NCBI RefSeq assembly: GCF_947504215.1 | Contig: NZ_CANNGO010000012.1 | Coordinates: forward strand, 1 to 64,000 | Length of the DNA: 64,000 bases | Reading direction: 5' to 3' | DNA from: an uncultured Ruegeria sp. | GTDB taxonomy: Bacteria; Pseudomonadota; Alphaproteobacteria; Rhodobacterales; Rhodobacteraceae | Shown here: positions 26,110 to 35,611 of the stretch, one piece after another | Layout: each line of letters begins with the position of its first letter | How positions within the stretch are numbered: position 1 is the stretch's first letter | Program-made: the position numbers and the translations under genes | Notes under the pieces: model-generated | The model's database searches: none | What the model saw: only the letters and a program-made list of their open reading frames with translations | What the model was told of the DNA's origin: nothing

Positions 26110-27420
26110 GTGAGCGACCTGTTCGACACCGGGGAGACCGACGCCGTGCCAGCGCCCCATCGCCCTCTGGCCGACCGGCTGCGGCCACAAACGCTGACCG
26201 AGGTAATCGGTCAGGAACAGGTTCTGGGTCCCGATGCGCCACTGGGTGTCATGCTCGCCTCGGGCAGCTTGTCCAGTCTGATTTTCTGGGGGCCGCCGGG
26301 CGTCGGGAAAACCACGATTGCAAGGTTGCTTGCAAAGGAAACCGATCTGCATTTTGTCCAGATCAGTGCGATTTTCACAGGCATACCTGATCTGAAAAAA
26401 GTGTTCGAGGCTGCGAAGATCCGGCGCCAGAACGGGCAGGGCACCTTGTTATTCGTTGATGAAATTCACCGTTTCAACAAGGCGCAGCAGGACGGGTTTT
26501 TGCCCCATATGGAGGATGGCACCATCCTTCTGGTGGGGGCAACGACAGAAAACCCCTCATTCGAACTGAACGCGGCGGTTCTGAGCCGATCACAGGTTCT
26601 TGTTCTCGAACGTCTCAACCTTGCAGACTTGGAACGCTTGACCCAGCGCGCGGAAAAAGAGCTGGATCATGCTTTGCCTCTGACACCAGCCGCACGCGAC
26701 GCGCTGCAGGAAATGGCCGATGGGGATGGGCGGGCCCTGCTGAACTTGATCGAACAAGTTGCGGCGTGGAATGTCGAAACTCCATTGGACCCTGACGCGC
26801 TGTCCACAAGGCTGATGCGGCGTGTAGCCAAATACGACAAATCGGGAGATGAACATTACAATCTGATCTCGGCGTTGCATAAATCGGTACGCGGCTCGGA
26901 CCCGGACGCAGCGCTTTACTGGTTCGCGCGCATGCTGACGGGGGGCGAGGACCCTCGGTTTCTGGCCCGCAGGATCACCCGTATGGCGGTTGAAGATATC
27001 GGGCTTGCCGATCCTCAGGCCCAAGCGATTTGCCTTCAGTCGTGGGAGACATACGAACGCCTCGGCTCGCCCGAGGGGGAATTGGCACTGGCGCAGGCAT
27101 TGGTCTATCTTGCGCTGGCGCCCAAATCCAATGGGGCGTATGTCGGCTACAAAGCCGCGATGAAATTGGCCAAGCAGTCGGGCAGCGAACCGCCTCCCAA
27201 ACACATACTGAACGCGCCGACATCGCTGATGAAAGATCAGGGATATGGGGCAGGTTACGCCTATGACCATGAAGCTGAAGATGGGTTTTCTGGACAGAAC
27301 TATTTCCCCGAAACCATGAAGCGGCCCGTGTTGTACCAACCGGTCGAGCGTGGATTTGAGCGCGAGTTGAAGAAGCGGCTGGATTATTTTGCCAAGCTGC
27401 GCACGCAACGAAACAGCTAG
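26110..27420 (+). CDS. rarA: Replication-associated recombination protein A (AAA+ ATPase)
   Basis: A 436-residue RarA/MgsA, related to RuvB and clamp-loader ATPases and acting at stalled replication forks. Walker A GPPGVGKTT at residues 61-69, Walker B LLFVDEIHRFNK near 112-123, sensor GATTENPSFELNAAVLSR. The C-terminal tetramerisation part has VAKYDKSGDEHYNLISALHKSVRGSDPDAALYW. Start is GTG three bases after the protease gene, so likely the same operon. Length is usual. Confidence 0.95.
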   Translation: MSDLFDTGETDAVPAPHRPLADRLRPQTLTEVIGQEQVLGPDAPLGVMLASGSLSSLIFWGPPGVGKTTIARLLAKETDLHFVQISAIFTGIPDLKKVFEAAKIRRQNGQGTLLFVDEIHRFNKAQQDGFLPHMEDGTILLVGATTENPSFELNAAVLSRSQVLVLERLNLADLERLTQRAEKELDHALPLTPAARDALQEMADGDGRALLNLIEQVAAWNVETPLDPDALSTRLMRRVAKYDKSGDEHYNLISALHKSVRGSDPDAALYWFARMLTGGEDPRFLARRITRMAVEDIGLADPQAQAICLQSWETYERLGSPEGELALAQALVYLALAPKSNGAYVGYKAAMKLAKQSGSEPPPKHILNAPTSLMKDQGYGAGYAYDHEAEDGFSGQNYFPETMKRPVLYQPVERGFERELKKRLDYFAKLRTQRNS

Positions 27421-27517
27421 TTAACTTCAGCCTGTTGGTCTTATCTTGAAACGTAATTTGTGGCCGAGTGGGTTAGCTTTTTCCCACAAGGTCACCGCGT
27501 TTTAGGGAGGAGCGCTT

Positions 27518-28324
27518 ATGGCCGTTTCGATAGATAAGGCGGAAGATGTTTGGACGATCCTTCATGATCGATCCGAAGTCAGAAACGCCGTTGATACAGA
27601 ACATGCAAAAGCTCTGACGGATGCCTTTCTGGATTTCGAACAGAGTTCTGCCAAGGTGGCTGTGTTTTGGGGCAAAGGCGGCAATTTCTGCTCAGGTTGG
27701 GATTTGAAACTCGCCGCGACGCTGTCGGACCCCGAGGCACGTGAGGCGTATTTCAGAACGCGCGACTTTCCGATTGGTGCCGCGCCGTCCGCGCTTGGGC
27801 CGATGGGTCCCTCTCGATTGGAGCTGTCGAAACCCGTTATCGGCGCGATTGAAGGTGCGGCAGTTGCCGGTGGGATGGAGCTGGCCTTGTGGTGTGATAT
27901 TCGAGTGATGGCGGAAACGGCTTTCATGGGCGTGTATTGCCGTCGTTGGGGGATTACCCTGATGGATGGCGGCACAGTACGGCTGCCGCGCCTGGTGGGG
28001 CAAGGCAAAGCACTTGAGATTGCCTTGACCGGACGCAAGGTCGAGGCAGATGAGTGTTATCAGATTGGACTTGCGGAGAAAGTGGTGCCGCATGGCGAAG
28101 CGCGCATCGCGGCCGAAGCGATGGCCAACGAGATTGCCAGATTTCCGCAAGCGGCAGTTCGGGCAGACCGCCGCTCGATCATCGAAACCCGTGGTCTGCC
28201 GGTACGCGACGCCCTCAAGGTTGAATGGAGCAATGGGTTAGAGGCGATCCGGCGCGAGGGCACGGCAGGTGCTGGCAGGTTCCGCGATGGGGCAGGGCGA
28301 GGCGGCGACTTTTCCAACATCTGA
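27518..28324 (+). CDS. Enoyl-CoA hydratase/isomerase family protein (crotonase fold)
   Basis: A 268-residue crotonase-fold protein. The oxyanion-hole regions are seen in GKGGNFCSGWDLK (about residues 50-62) and EGAAVAGGMELALWCDIRV (about 112-130). The usual catalytic Glu region is replaced by YCRRWGITLMDGGTVRLPRLVG. Such proteins hydrate, isomerise or hydrolyse acyl-CoA substrates; this one cannot be assigned. GGGAGGAG lies before the ATG. Single gene between rarA and the pseudouridine synthase. Confidence 0.85.
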   Translation: MAVSIDKAEDVWTILHDRSEVRNAVDTEHAKALTDAFLDFEQSSAKVAVFWGKGGNFCSGWDLKLAATLSDPEAREAYFRTRDFPIGAAPSALGPMGPSRLELSKPVIGAIEGAAVAGGMELALWCDIRVMAETAFMGVYCRRWGITLMDGGTVRLPRLVGQGKALEIALTGRKVEADECYQIGLAEKVVPHGEARIAAEAMANEIARFPQAAVRADRRSIIETRGLPVRDALKVEWSNGLEAIRREGTAGAGRFRDGAGRGGDFSNI

Positions 28325-28451
28325 GATGATAATCTGACGGCGCTTGTCCTTGACTCTTTTGGCTTTGCGCGCGACAGACGCGCATGTTTTCAAAGACACT
28401 GACATCGGGACAGTCCGAGCGGGGCAGCCGCACGGTGCAAGGGGCAATGGC

Positions 28452-29495
28452 ATGAGTGGCGTGCAGATGATTACGGTCGCAGAAGGTGATGGCGATCAAC
28501 GCGTGGATCGGTGGCTGCGCCGCCTGTTCCCGCATGTCAGCCAGGGTCGCATCGAAAAGATGTGCCGTAAGGGTGAACTGCGCGTAGATGGCGGTCGGGC
28601 CAAGGCTTCGACCCGGCTAGAGGCCGGACAGGTTGTGCGGGTTCCACCCTTGCCGGATGCGGATCACAAGCCTGTTGAAGTGAAACGGCGGGTTTCTGAG
28701 GCGGATGCCAAGATGATTCAGTCTTGTGTCATCTACCGAGACGATCACGTCTTGGCGTTGAACAAGCCTCAGGGTTTGCCGGTTCAAGGCGGCAGTGGTC
28801 AAACCCGCCATGTTGACAGCTTGTCCGAGGCTTTGCGGTTTGGCTATGACGAAAACCCGCGCCTTGTGCATCGTTTGGACAAGGACACGTCCGGGGTCTT
28901 GTTGATGGCCCGCACCCGCGAAGCCGCCAAAGGTTTGACAGCCGCCTTCCGGCACCGTGACACGCGCAAGATCTACTGGGCCTTGGTGGCCGGTGTGCCG
29001 ACCCCCTATCTGGGGGAGATCAAGACAGGTCTGGTCAAAGCTCCCGGTCACGGCAAACAGGGCGAAGGCGAAAAGATGATACCGGTTCATCTGAGCGACC
29101 TTAACGACACGCCTGGCGCGAAACGCGCCCATACACTGTACGCCACACTGTATCGCGTGGCTGGTCGCGCGGCTTGGGTGGCGATGGAGCCGATTACAGG
29201 CCGGACGCACCAGTTGCGCGCGCACATGGCTGCCATTGGACACCCGATCATTGGGGACGGAAAATATGGTGGCTCGGGTCAGGAAAACATGGGCGACGGT
29301 TGGGGTGCTCAGCTGGGCGGGATCATCAGTAAAAAGCTGCATCTGCATGCGCAGCGCTTGTCCTTTCAGCATCCGACGACGCGCAAGTCGATCACAGTGA
29401 CTGCGCCGCTACCCGATCATATGAAACACAGCTGGGACACGTTTGGCTGGACCGAGGATATGGCGGCCGACGACCCGTTTGAGGCGCTGCAATGA
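28452..29495 (+). CDS. RluA family pseudouridine synthase
   Basis: A 347-residue pseudouridine synthase that isomerises uridines in 23S rRNA, closest in layout to RluC. An S4-like RNA-binding domain (VDRWLRRLFPHVSQGRIEKMCRKGELRVDG) is at residues about 18-48 and the catalytic motif HRLDKDTSG at 140-148, with Asp143 as nucleophile. MEPITGRTHQLRAHMAAIGHPIIGD is the second family motif. The frame is open to 28344; the ATG at 28452 is chosen from the family start. Overlaps the HAD gene by four bases. Confidence 0.92.
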   Translation: MSGVQMITVAEGDGDQRVDRWLRRLFPHVSQGRIEKMCRKGELRVDGGRAKASTRLEAGQVVRVPPLPDADHKPVEVKRRVSEADAKMIQSCVIYRDDHVLALNKPQGLPVQGGSGQTRHVDSLSEALRFGYDENPRLVHRLDKDTSGVLLMARTREAAKGLTAAFRHRDTRKIYWALVAGVPTPYLGEIKTGLVKAPGHGKQGEGEKMIPVHLSDLNDTPGAKRAHTLYATLYRVAGRAAWVAMEPITGRTHQLRAHMAAIGHPIIGDGKYGGSGQENMGDGWGAQLGGIISKKLHLHAQRLSFQHPTTRKSITVTAPLPDHMKHSWDTFGWTEDMAADDPFEALQ

Positions 29496-30163
29496 GCGCA
29501 CCCTTGCGGTTGGTTCTGTTTGATGTGGATGGCACGTTGGTCGACAGCCAGGGCAGCATCGTCCACGCAATGACGGCCAGCTTTCAGGCTGCTTCCGTCG
29601 CTGCACCGGATCGTGAAGCGATTCTGTCGATTGTTGGATTGTCACTTCCACACGCGATGGCGTGTTTGGCGCCGGATCAGTCGACTTCGGTTCAGGAGGT
29701 ATTGGTCGAGGGTTACAAACAGGCTTATTATGCCCATCGTAAGGAACTTGGCGCCGCCAGCTCTCCGCTTTATCCCGGCGCCAGAGAGGCTATTGAAACG
29801 CTGCACGAAACCCCCGAGATCCTTCTGGGTGTTGCTACCGGGAAATCTCAGCGCGGATTGGATGCGTTGATCGAGGCGCATGGGTTGGAGCAGTACTTTG
29901 TGACCCGGCAAGTTGCAGATCACCATCCGTCAAAGCCACACCCGTCGATGGTGCAGACGGCACTGGCGGAAACAGGTGTGTCAGAGGCGAATGCGGCGAT
30001 GATCGGCGACACCAGCTTTGACATGGATATGGCGGCTGCTGCTGGGGTGACCGGCATAGGTGTGTCCTGGGGCTATCACGACAATTCTGCCCTGACCGCT
30101 GCAGCCTGTGTGATTGAAACCTTCGACCAGTTGCCCGCCGCGCTGGCCAATGTCTGGACTTGA
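29492..30163 (+). CDS. HAD-IA family hydrolase (phosphoglycolate phosphatase-like)
   Basis: A 223-residue HAD phosphatase. Motif I LFDVDGTLVDS gives the nucleophile Asp11 and acid Asp13; motif II lies in GVATGKSQRGL; motif III/IV in HPSMVQTAL and IGDTSFDMDMAAAAGVTGIGVSWG. The cap helices follow motif I, as in Gph. Substrate unknown. ATGA overlap with the upstream pseudouridine synthase and four-base gap to the ATP12 gene indicate one operon. Confidence 0.9.
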   Translation: MSAPLRLVLFDVDGTLVDSQGSIVHAMTASFQAASVAAPDREAILSIVGLSLPHAMACLAPDQSTSVQEVLVEGYKQAYYAHRKELGAASSPLYPGAREAIETLHETPEILLGVATGKSQRGLDALIEAHGLEQYFVTRQVADHHPSKPHPSMVQTALAETGVSEANAAMIGDTSFDMDMAAAAGVTGIGVSWGYHDNSALTAAACVIETFDQLPAALANVWT

Positions 30164-30167
30164 ACTC

Positions 30168-30875
30168 ATGAGCGAGTGGAAACCGAAACGCTTTTGGACA
30201 GAAAGCGCAGTTGTAGAAGCCGAAGGTGGCCATACGGTTGAACTGGATGGCCGCCGGGTCAAAACACCGGCCAGAGAAACATTGATCCTGCCGACCCGCG
30301 CCATGGCCGAGGCTGTCGCCGCCGAATGGGAGGCGCAGGACGAGGTTGTGGACCCAACCCTGATGCCGTTCACCCGCACCGCCAACGCGGCGATCGACAA
30401 GGTGCGCATTCAGCATCACGAGGTTGCTGAGATGTTGGCCGACTATGGCGATACCGATCTGCTCTGCTATCGGGCAACGCATCCCCAGGAATTGCAGAAC
30501 AAGCAATCTGCCGAATGGGACCCGGCGCTGGATTGGGCGGCTGAAACCTTTTCCGCTCGGTTGGAGCCTGTGTCCGGAGTTCTGCATCAATCACAATCAG
30601 ATGACGCGCTGGCAATTCTGCGACAGCGTGTTCACGCATTGGATGAGTTTCAGCTGGCTGCATTCCACGATCTTGTTAGCCTGTCCGGGTCATTGATTCT
30701 CGGGTTTGCGGCGGCGATGGATTGGCGCGCGCCGGACGAGATTTGGCGCATTTCAAGGCTCGATGAGCTTTGGCAGATCGAACAATGGGGCCATGATGAC
30801 GAAGCCCATGCCGTTGCCGAAACCAAGAAAACCGCGTTTTTGCATGCCAAGAACTTCTTCGACATATCGGTTTGA
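30168..30875 (+). CDS. ATP12 family chaperone for F1-ATPase assembly
   Basis: A 235-residue protein of the ATP12 family, which in mitochondria binds the F1 alpha subunit during ATP synthase assembly; bacterial members occur mainly in alphaproteobacteria. MSEWKPKRFWTESAVVEAEGGHTVELDGRRVKTPARETLILPTRAMAEAVAAEWEAQ and DLLCYRA are typical. An open frame upstream to 30114 overlaps the HAD gene; the ATG at 30168 is the family start. Confidence 0.92.
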   Translation: MSEWKPKRFWTESAVVEAEGGHTVELDGRRVKTPARETLILPTRAMAEAVAAEWEAQDEVVDPTLMPFTRTANAAIDKVRIQHHEVAEMLADYGDTDLLCYRATHPQELQNKQSAEWDPALDWAAETFSARLEPVSGVLHQSQSDDALAILRQRVHALDEFQLAAFHDLVSLSGSLILGFAAAMDWRAPDEIWRISRLDELWQIEQWGHDDEAHAVAETKKTAFLHAKNFFDISV

Positions 30876-31081
30876 TCCTTTCTGACCAAAAAATTGGCCG
30901 CATGAGCAAATCCATTGGGCTCGACCCATCGTTTTCACTGATCCAACCCTTGACGTTTGTTTATGAATGCGACCAAACTCATGCCCACTAAAGGGGAGAC
31001 ACCTTTGGGGTAACCTTTCTGGCATCCACTTGCCGGACAGAGCCGCCTCAATCAGGGGCGGAAAATCAGGAAGAGGTAAAA

Positions 31082-32098
31082 ATGAAAAAATCCGTAATCT
31101 TGGGCGCGGCAACAGTTGCCGGTCTGGCCGCTGGTGCAGCCGTGGCAGGAACCGTCGACGACGTTAAGGCGCGCGGTACACTGAACTGTGGTGTGACCAC
31201 AGGTCTGGTCGGCTTTGCAGCGCCTGACGCAAATGGCGAATGGCAAGGTTTTGACGTATCCGTCTGCCGCGCGGTTGCTGCGGCCGTTCTGGGTGACGCG
31301 AACGCTGTTGAATTTGTTCCGACCACCGGTAAGACACGCTTTACCGCGCTGGCGTCAGGCGAGATCGACATGCTGGCTCGTAACACAACCTGGACCTTCA
31401 GCCGCGACGTCGACCTGAAGTTCGAATTCGTTGGTGTTAACTACTATGACGGTCAGGGCTTCATGGTTCCCAAGGCACTGGGCGTAAGCTCGGCCAAGGA
31501 ACTGGACGGCGCCCGCGTCTGCATCCAGACCGGCACCACTACCGAGCTGAACCTGGCCGATTTCTTCCGTGCCAACAACATCAGCTACGAGCCGGTTCCG
31601 ATCGAAACCAACGCTGAAGCACAGCAGCAGTACCTAGCCGGTGCGTGTGACGTATACACCACTGACGCTTCGGGTCTGGCCGCAACCCGTGCCACGTTCG
31701 AAAGCCCGGATGAGCACGTGCTGCTGCCTGAAATCATCTCGAAAGAGCCGCTGGGCCCACTGGTCCGTCACGGCGATCACGAGTGGGGCGATGTTGTCCG
31801 CTGGACTCTGAACGCCATGATCTCAGCCGAAGAGCTGGGCGTCACTTCGGCGAATATCGATGAGCTGAGCGCTGGCACCGACAACCCGGAAGTCAACCGT
31901 CTGCTGGGCACCGAAGGTACCCTGGGCGAGATGCTGGGCCTGGACGCTGATTGGGCGGCACGCGCTGTTAAAGCGGGTGGTAACTATGGTGAAGTATTTG
32001 CCAAAAACATCGGGGAAGAAACTCCGATCGGTCTGGCACGCGGTCTGAACGCACAGTGGACCGATGGCGGTCTGCTGTACTCACCGCCGTTCCGCTAA
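31082..32098 (+). CDS. aapJ: General L-amino acid ABC transporter, substrate-binding protein
   Basis: A 338-residue periplasmic binding protein of the AapJ/BztA type. Sec signal peptide MKKSVILGAATVAGLAAGAAVAG, then VKARGTLNCGVTTGLVGFAAPDANGEWQGFDVSVCRAVAAAVLGD. The polar amino acid transporter family pattern continues to GRxxxxAR-like TWTFSRDVDLKFEFVGVNYYDGQGF. It captures polar L-amino acids such as Glu, Gln, Asp and Asn in characterised homologues. GGAAGAGG precedes the start. A strong hairpin after the gene separates it from the permease genes. Confidence 0.95.
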   Translation: MKKSVILGAATVAGLAAGAAVAGTVDDVKARGTLNCGVTTGLVGFAAPDANGEWQGFDVSVCRAVAAAVLGDANAVEFVPTTGKTRFTALASGEIDMLARNTTWTFSRDVDLKFEFVGVNYYDGQGFMVPKALGVSSAKELDGARVCIQTGTTTELNLADFFRANNISYEPVPIETNAEAQQQYLAGACDVYTTDASGLAATRATFESPDEHVLLPEIISKEPLGPLVRHGDHEWGDVVRWTLNAMISAEELGVTSANIDELSAGTDNPEVNRLLGTEGTLGEMLGLDADWAARAVKAGGNYGEVFAKNIGEETPIGLARGLNAQWTDGGLLYSPPFR

Positions 32099-32108
32099 GA
32101 CATAAACG

Positions 32109-32140
32109 GAAGAGGGCGCGGGGCAACCCGCGCCCTCTTC
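32109..32140 (+). promoter_or_regulatory. Strong intercistronic hairpin after aapJ
   Basis: A perfect 14-bp G+C-rich stem (32109-32122 with 32127-32140), loop gcaa, with no T run after it. Smaller hairpins follow (GCGGGG/CCCCGC near 32170-32185 and GTAGC/GCTAC near 32197-32212). Such structures typically protect the 3' end of the binding-protein mRNA and so lower permease expression relative to it. Confidence 0.75.
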
Positions 32141-32223
32141 CACAATAAACTGCTGCGGGCAGATGTAGAGCGGGGAAAACCCCGCCAGAATAAGTAGCCC
32201 GCAAGCTACGGGGATCCCAAAAT

Positions 32224-33456
32224 ATGTCGACTATGACTGACCCGCCGAAATCTGAATTTCGGCTGTCGATGCTCATAAACGATACCCGCTATCGCTCACT
32301 AACATTTCAGGTGATCGCGGCCATCGTTATTGCGCTTTGTATCTGGTATCTAGGCAACAACCTGATCCAGAATTTGAGAGCCGCAGGGCTCAATATTTCC
32401 TATTCATTCCTCGGCGACTCTGCCGGGTACGACATCAACCAGCGACTGGTCGAATACGACAGCCAATCCTCGCACGCACGTGCGGCTCTGGTCGGTCTGC
32501 TGAACACGCTGCTTGTCGCGTTTCTTGCCTGTATCACCGCGACCATCTTTGGTGTCGCCGCCGGTGTGTTGAGGCTTTCCAACAACTGGCTCGTGTCGAA
32601 ACTTATGGCGGTCTACGTCGAGATCTTCCGGAACATTCCGGTGCTGATCTGGATCATCATCATCTTTACGATCATGACGGCCGTTCTACCTGCACCAAGC
32701 GCTTTTCGTGGCGAAAACCCGTCATCCAGCATGCTGTTCGACGCTTTTGCGTTCACCAACCGGGGTGCATATATACCGCGGCCGGAGTTCGCGAATGGGC
32801 TGTTCAGCTCAACAGCACTAAACTGGTTGCTGGTTATTGCGTTTCTGATTGGGTCCTGGTTCGCCACGCGCGAAATCGAAAAACGCGCAACAAAGAAGCA
32901 GGAAGAGACCGGTGAACGGCCCAAGACGCTGCTTTTGAAACTGGGTGTATGGCTGGTGCCGTTTGCACTGCTGATGCTTGTGATGGGCCTGACCTGGAAC
33001 ATCCCGGAACTCAAAAGGTTCAACTTCAGCGGCGGCATCAATGTAGGTGGCCCGCTGATCGCGCTGTGGTTTGCACTGTCGATCTATACTGGTGCGTTTA
33101 TCGCAGAAAACGTGCGCGCCGGCATTCAGGCCATCTCGAAGGGTCAGACCGAGGCCGCGGCCGCTCTGGGGTTGCGTCAGGGCCGGATCATGAACCTTGT
33201 GGTGCTGCCACAGGCGCTGCGTGTGATCATTCCACCATTGATTTCTCAGTATCTGAACATCACCAAAAACTCGTCGCTGGCGATTGCCGTGGGATATGCG
33301 GATATCACTGCGACGCTGGGTGGCATCACGCTGAACCAAACCGGTCGCGCGATCGAATGTGTTTTGTTGCTGATGTTGTTCTATCTCACGGCTTCGCTGC
33401 TGATTTCGACGGTGATGAACTTCTACAACGCTTCCGTTAAGCTGAAGGAGCGCTGA
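32224..33456 (+). CDS. aapQ: General L-amino acid ABC transporter, permease AapQ
   Basis: A 410-residue HisM-type permease with the long periplasmic insertion typical of AapQ/BztB. About eight membrane segments; ALVGLLNTLLVAFLACITATIFGVAAG begins the conserved permease domain. The EAA loop EAAAALGLRQGRIMNLVVLPQALRVIIPP (about residues 300-330) contacts the ATPase. It pairs with AapM, three bases downstream, to form the transmembrane channel. Confidence 0.93.
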   Translation: MSTMTDPPKSEFRLSMLINDTRYRSLTFQVIAAIVIALCIWYLGNNLIQNLRAAGLNISYSFLGDSAGYDINQRLVEYDSQSSHARAALVGLLNTLLVAFLACITATIFGVAAGVLRLSNNWLVSKLMAVYVEIFRNIPVLIWIIIIFTIMTAVLPAPSAFRGENPSSSMLFDAFAFTNRGAYIPRPEFANGLFSSTALNWLLVIAFLIGSWFATREIEKRATKKQEETGERPKTLLLKLGVWLVPFALLMLVMGLTWNIPELKRFNFSGGINVGGPLIALWFALSIYTGAFIAENVRAGIQAISKGQTEAAAALGLRQGRIMNLVVLPQALRVIIPPLISQYLNITKNSSLAIAVGYADITATLGGITLNQTGRAIECVLLLMLFYLTASLLISTVMNFYNASVKLKER

Positions 33457-33459
33457 GCC

Positions 33460-34758
33460 ATGGCTGATCAAACAAACAATCCGATCGCGTTTGTGGCTGA
33501 CGGGAACATCCCGGAGTCACCCCCTCCTGCCCGCGAAACGGGCGTGGTCAAGTGGCTGCGTGAGAACCTGTTTTCAGGCGTGGCGAACACGATCCTGACG
33601 GTTCTGTCGCTGATCCTGATCTATCTGCTGTTAAAAAACACGTTGCCTTGGATCTTTAATGGGGTCTGGAATGCGAATTCGTTGGCAGAGTGTCGCGAGA
33701 TATTGGCGGGTAAAACCGGTGCGTGTTTCGCAGTTCTTGCCGAACGCTGGCCGCAGCTGATTTATGGCTTCAAATACCCCGTCGATGCCTATTGGCGTCC
33801 AAACCTGGCCTTTATCCTTATGCTGGTTGCGTTTGCTCCGGTTCTGTTCTTTGACCTGCCGCGCAAATTGCTGTTGTTCACAGCTGTCTACCCGTTCATC
33901 GCGTTCTGGCTGATCTGGGGTGGCAGCATCCTGGTACCGCTGGTTGCACTGATCGGATGTGTGGTTGCAGGCGGTGTCTTCCAGAAATTTGGCAAGAACA
34001 GCTTTGCTGCGGGGTTCTTTGGGGCCATCGTTGTTGCATTGGTGATCTGGAACATCGGCGGCGCATTGATCCCTGAAAGCGCATCAGAAAATGCGTGGCT
34101 TTCACCCGTGCCCAGCCGTGATCTGGGTGGCTTCATGCTGAACATGATGCTGGGTGTGACCTGCGTGTCGCTCTCTGTGCCTTTGGGTATCGCGCTTGCA
34201 TTGGGACGTCAGTCGAACATGCCGCTTATCAAGTGGGTCTGTGTCATCTTCATCGAATTCATTCGTGGCGTGCCTTTGATCACGCTGCTGTTTGTGGCTT
34301 CGGTGATGCTGGCGTATTTCTTCCCACCTGACAGCACGGTCGACCTGTTCCTGCGCGTCGTGATCATGATCACCATGTTCTCGGCCGCTTATATTGCCGA
34401 GGTGATCCGCGGCGGTCTGGCAGCCTTGCCGCGCGGGCAGTACGAAGCAGCGGACAGTCTGGGTCTCGACTACCCTCAGGCTATGCGGCTGATCATCTTG
34501 CCGCAGGCACTGAAGATCTCGATCCCTGGTATCGTGAATGTCGCAGTGGGTCTGTTCAAGGATACCGTGCTGGTCTCGGTCATCTCGATGTTCGACCTGT
34601 TGGGCATGATTCGTGGACCGATCCTGGCTTCGACCGAATGGAATGGCGTTTACTGGGAGCTGCTGGGCTTTGCCTCGCTCCTGTTCTTTGTCGTGTGCTA
34701 CGGCATCTCACAATATTCGCAGTGGCTCGAACGTCGTCTTGCCACTGATCATCATTAA
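33460..34758 (+). CDS. aapM: General L-amino acid ABC transporter, permease AapM
   Basis: A 432-residue partner permease of the BztC/AapM type, again with about eight membrane segments and a family insertion between the first helix and the core. The core starts at MLGVTCVSLSVPLGIALALGRQS, and the EAA loop is EAADSLGLDYPQAMRLIILPQALKISIPG. The gene order J-Q-M-P is that of Rhizobium aap and Rhodobacter bzt operons. Confidence 0.93.
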   Translation: MADQTNNPIAFVADGNIPESPPPARETGVVKWLRENLFSGVANTILTVLSLILIYLLLKNTLPWIFNGVWNANSLAECREILAGKTGACFAVLAERWPQLIYGFKYPVDAYWRPNLAFILMLVAFAPVLFFDLPRKLLLFTAVYPFIAFWLIWGGSILVPLVALIGCVVAGGVFQKFGKNSFAAGFFGAIVVALVIWNIGGALIPESASENAWLSPVPSRDLGGFMLNMMLGVTCVSLSVPLGIALALGRQSNMPLIKWVCVIFIEFIRGVPLITLLFVASVMLAYFFPPDSTVDLFLRVVIMITMFSAAYIAEVIRGGLAALPRGQYEAADSLGLDYPQAMRLIILPQALKISIPGIVNVAVGLFKDTVLVSVISMFDLLGMIRGPILASTEWNGVYWELLGFASLLFFVVCYGISQYSQWLERRLATDHH

Positions 34759-34770
34759 GGAGTTCAACAC

Positions 34771-35562
34771 ATGTCTGAACTTGCAATTGAACGTGAAATC
34801 GACCGCTCGAAAATGCAGGTGAGCGATGAGATCGCCATCGACATCAACGGTATGAACAAGTGGTACGGATCTTTCCACGTGCTGCGCGACATCAATCTGA
34901 CCGTCAATCAAGGCGAGCGGATCGTGATCGCGGGCCCGTCGGGGTCAGGGAAGTCAACCCTGATCCGCTGCCTGAACGCGTTGGAAGAACACCAGCAGGG
35001 TTCTATCGTTGTAGATGGGATCGAGCTGTCGAATGACCTCAAGAATATCGACAAAATCCGGTCTGAGGTCGGCATGGTGTTCCAGCACTTCAACCTGTTC
35101 CCGCACCTGACCATTCTAGAGAACTGCACGCTGGCCCCGATCTGGGTGCGCAAGACGCCCAAGAAAGAGGCCGAAGAGCGCGCCATGCACTTCCTGGAAA
35201 AGGTGAAAATTCCCGAACAGGCCGACAAGTATCCCGGTCAGCTTTCGGGTGGTCAGCAGCAGCGTGTGGCGATTGCCCGAAGCCTGTGCATGATGCCGCG
35301 GATCATGTTGTTCGATGAACCGACATCGGCGCTGGACCCGGAGATGATCAAAGAGGTGCTCGACACCATGATCGAGCTGGCCGAAGAAGGTATGACCATG
35401 CTGTGCGTGACCCACGAGATGGGCTTTGCCCGTCAGGTCGCCAACCGCGTGATCTTTATGGATGCCGGTCAAATCGTGGAACAGAACGAACCCGAAGAGT
35501 TCTTCAACAACCCCAAAAGCGAGCGGACCAAGCTGTTCCTCAGCCAGATTCTGGGGCACTGA
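34771..35562 (+). CDS. aapP: General L-amino acid ABC transporter, ATPase AapP
   Basis: A 263-residue ABC ATPase energising AapQM. Walker [10 protein letters not shown] at residues 55-63, Q-loop [11 protein letters not shown], signature LSGGQQQR, Walker [15 protein letters not shown] and the switch His in [10 protein letters not shown]. Close to GlnQ in the family. AAGGAG precedes the start; an intrinsic terminator closes the operon. Confidence 0.96.
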   Translation: MSELAIEREIDRSKMQVSDEIAIDINGMNKWYGSFHVLRDINLTVNQGERIVIAGPSGSGKSTLIRCLNALEEHQQGSIVVDGIELSNDLKNIDKIRSEVGMVFQHFNLFPHLTILENCTLAPIWVRKTPKKEAEERAMHFLEKVKIPEQADKYPGQLSGGQQQRVAIARSLCMMPRIMLFDEPTSALDPEMIKEVLDTMIELAEEGMTMLCVTHEMGFARQVANRVIFMDAGQIVEQNEPEEFFNNPKSERTKLFLSQILGH

Positions 35563-35584
35563 TCCAGTTCAATATCAATGTAAG

Positions 35585-35611
35585 AAGGCGGGGCAGGTCC
35601 CCGCCTTTTTC
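35585..35611 (+). terminator. Intrinsic terminator after aapP
   Basis: AAGGCGGGG (35585-35593), five-base loop, CCCCGCCTT (35599-35607), then a T run. It lies between convergent genes. Confidence 0.9.

Noticed and set aside
31019-31035. A sigma-54-like TGGCA...TTGC element before aapJ
   Set aside because: The spacing is one base short of the -24/-12 consensus. Without an activator site it is more likely chance.
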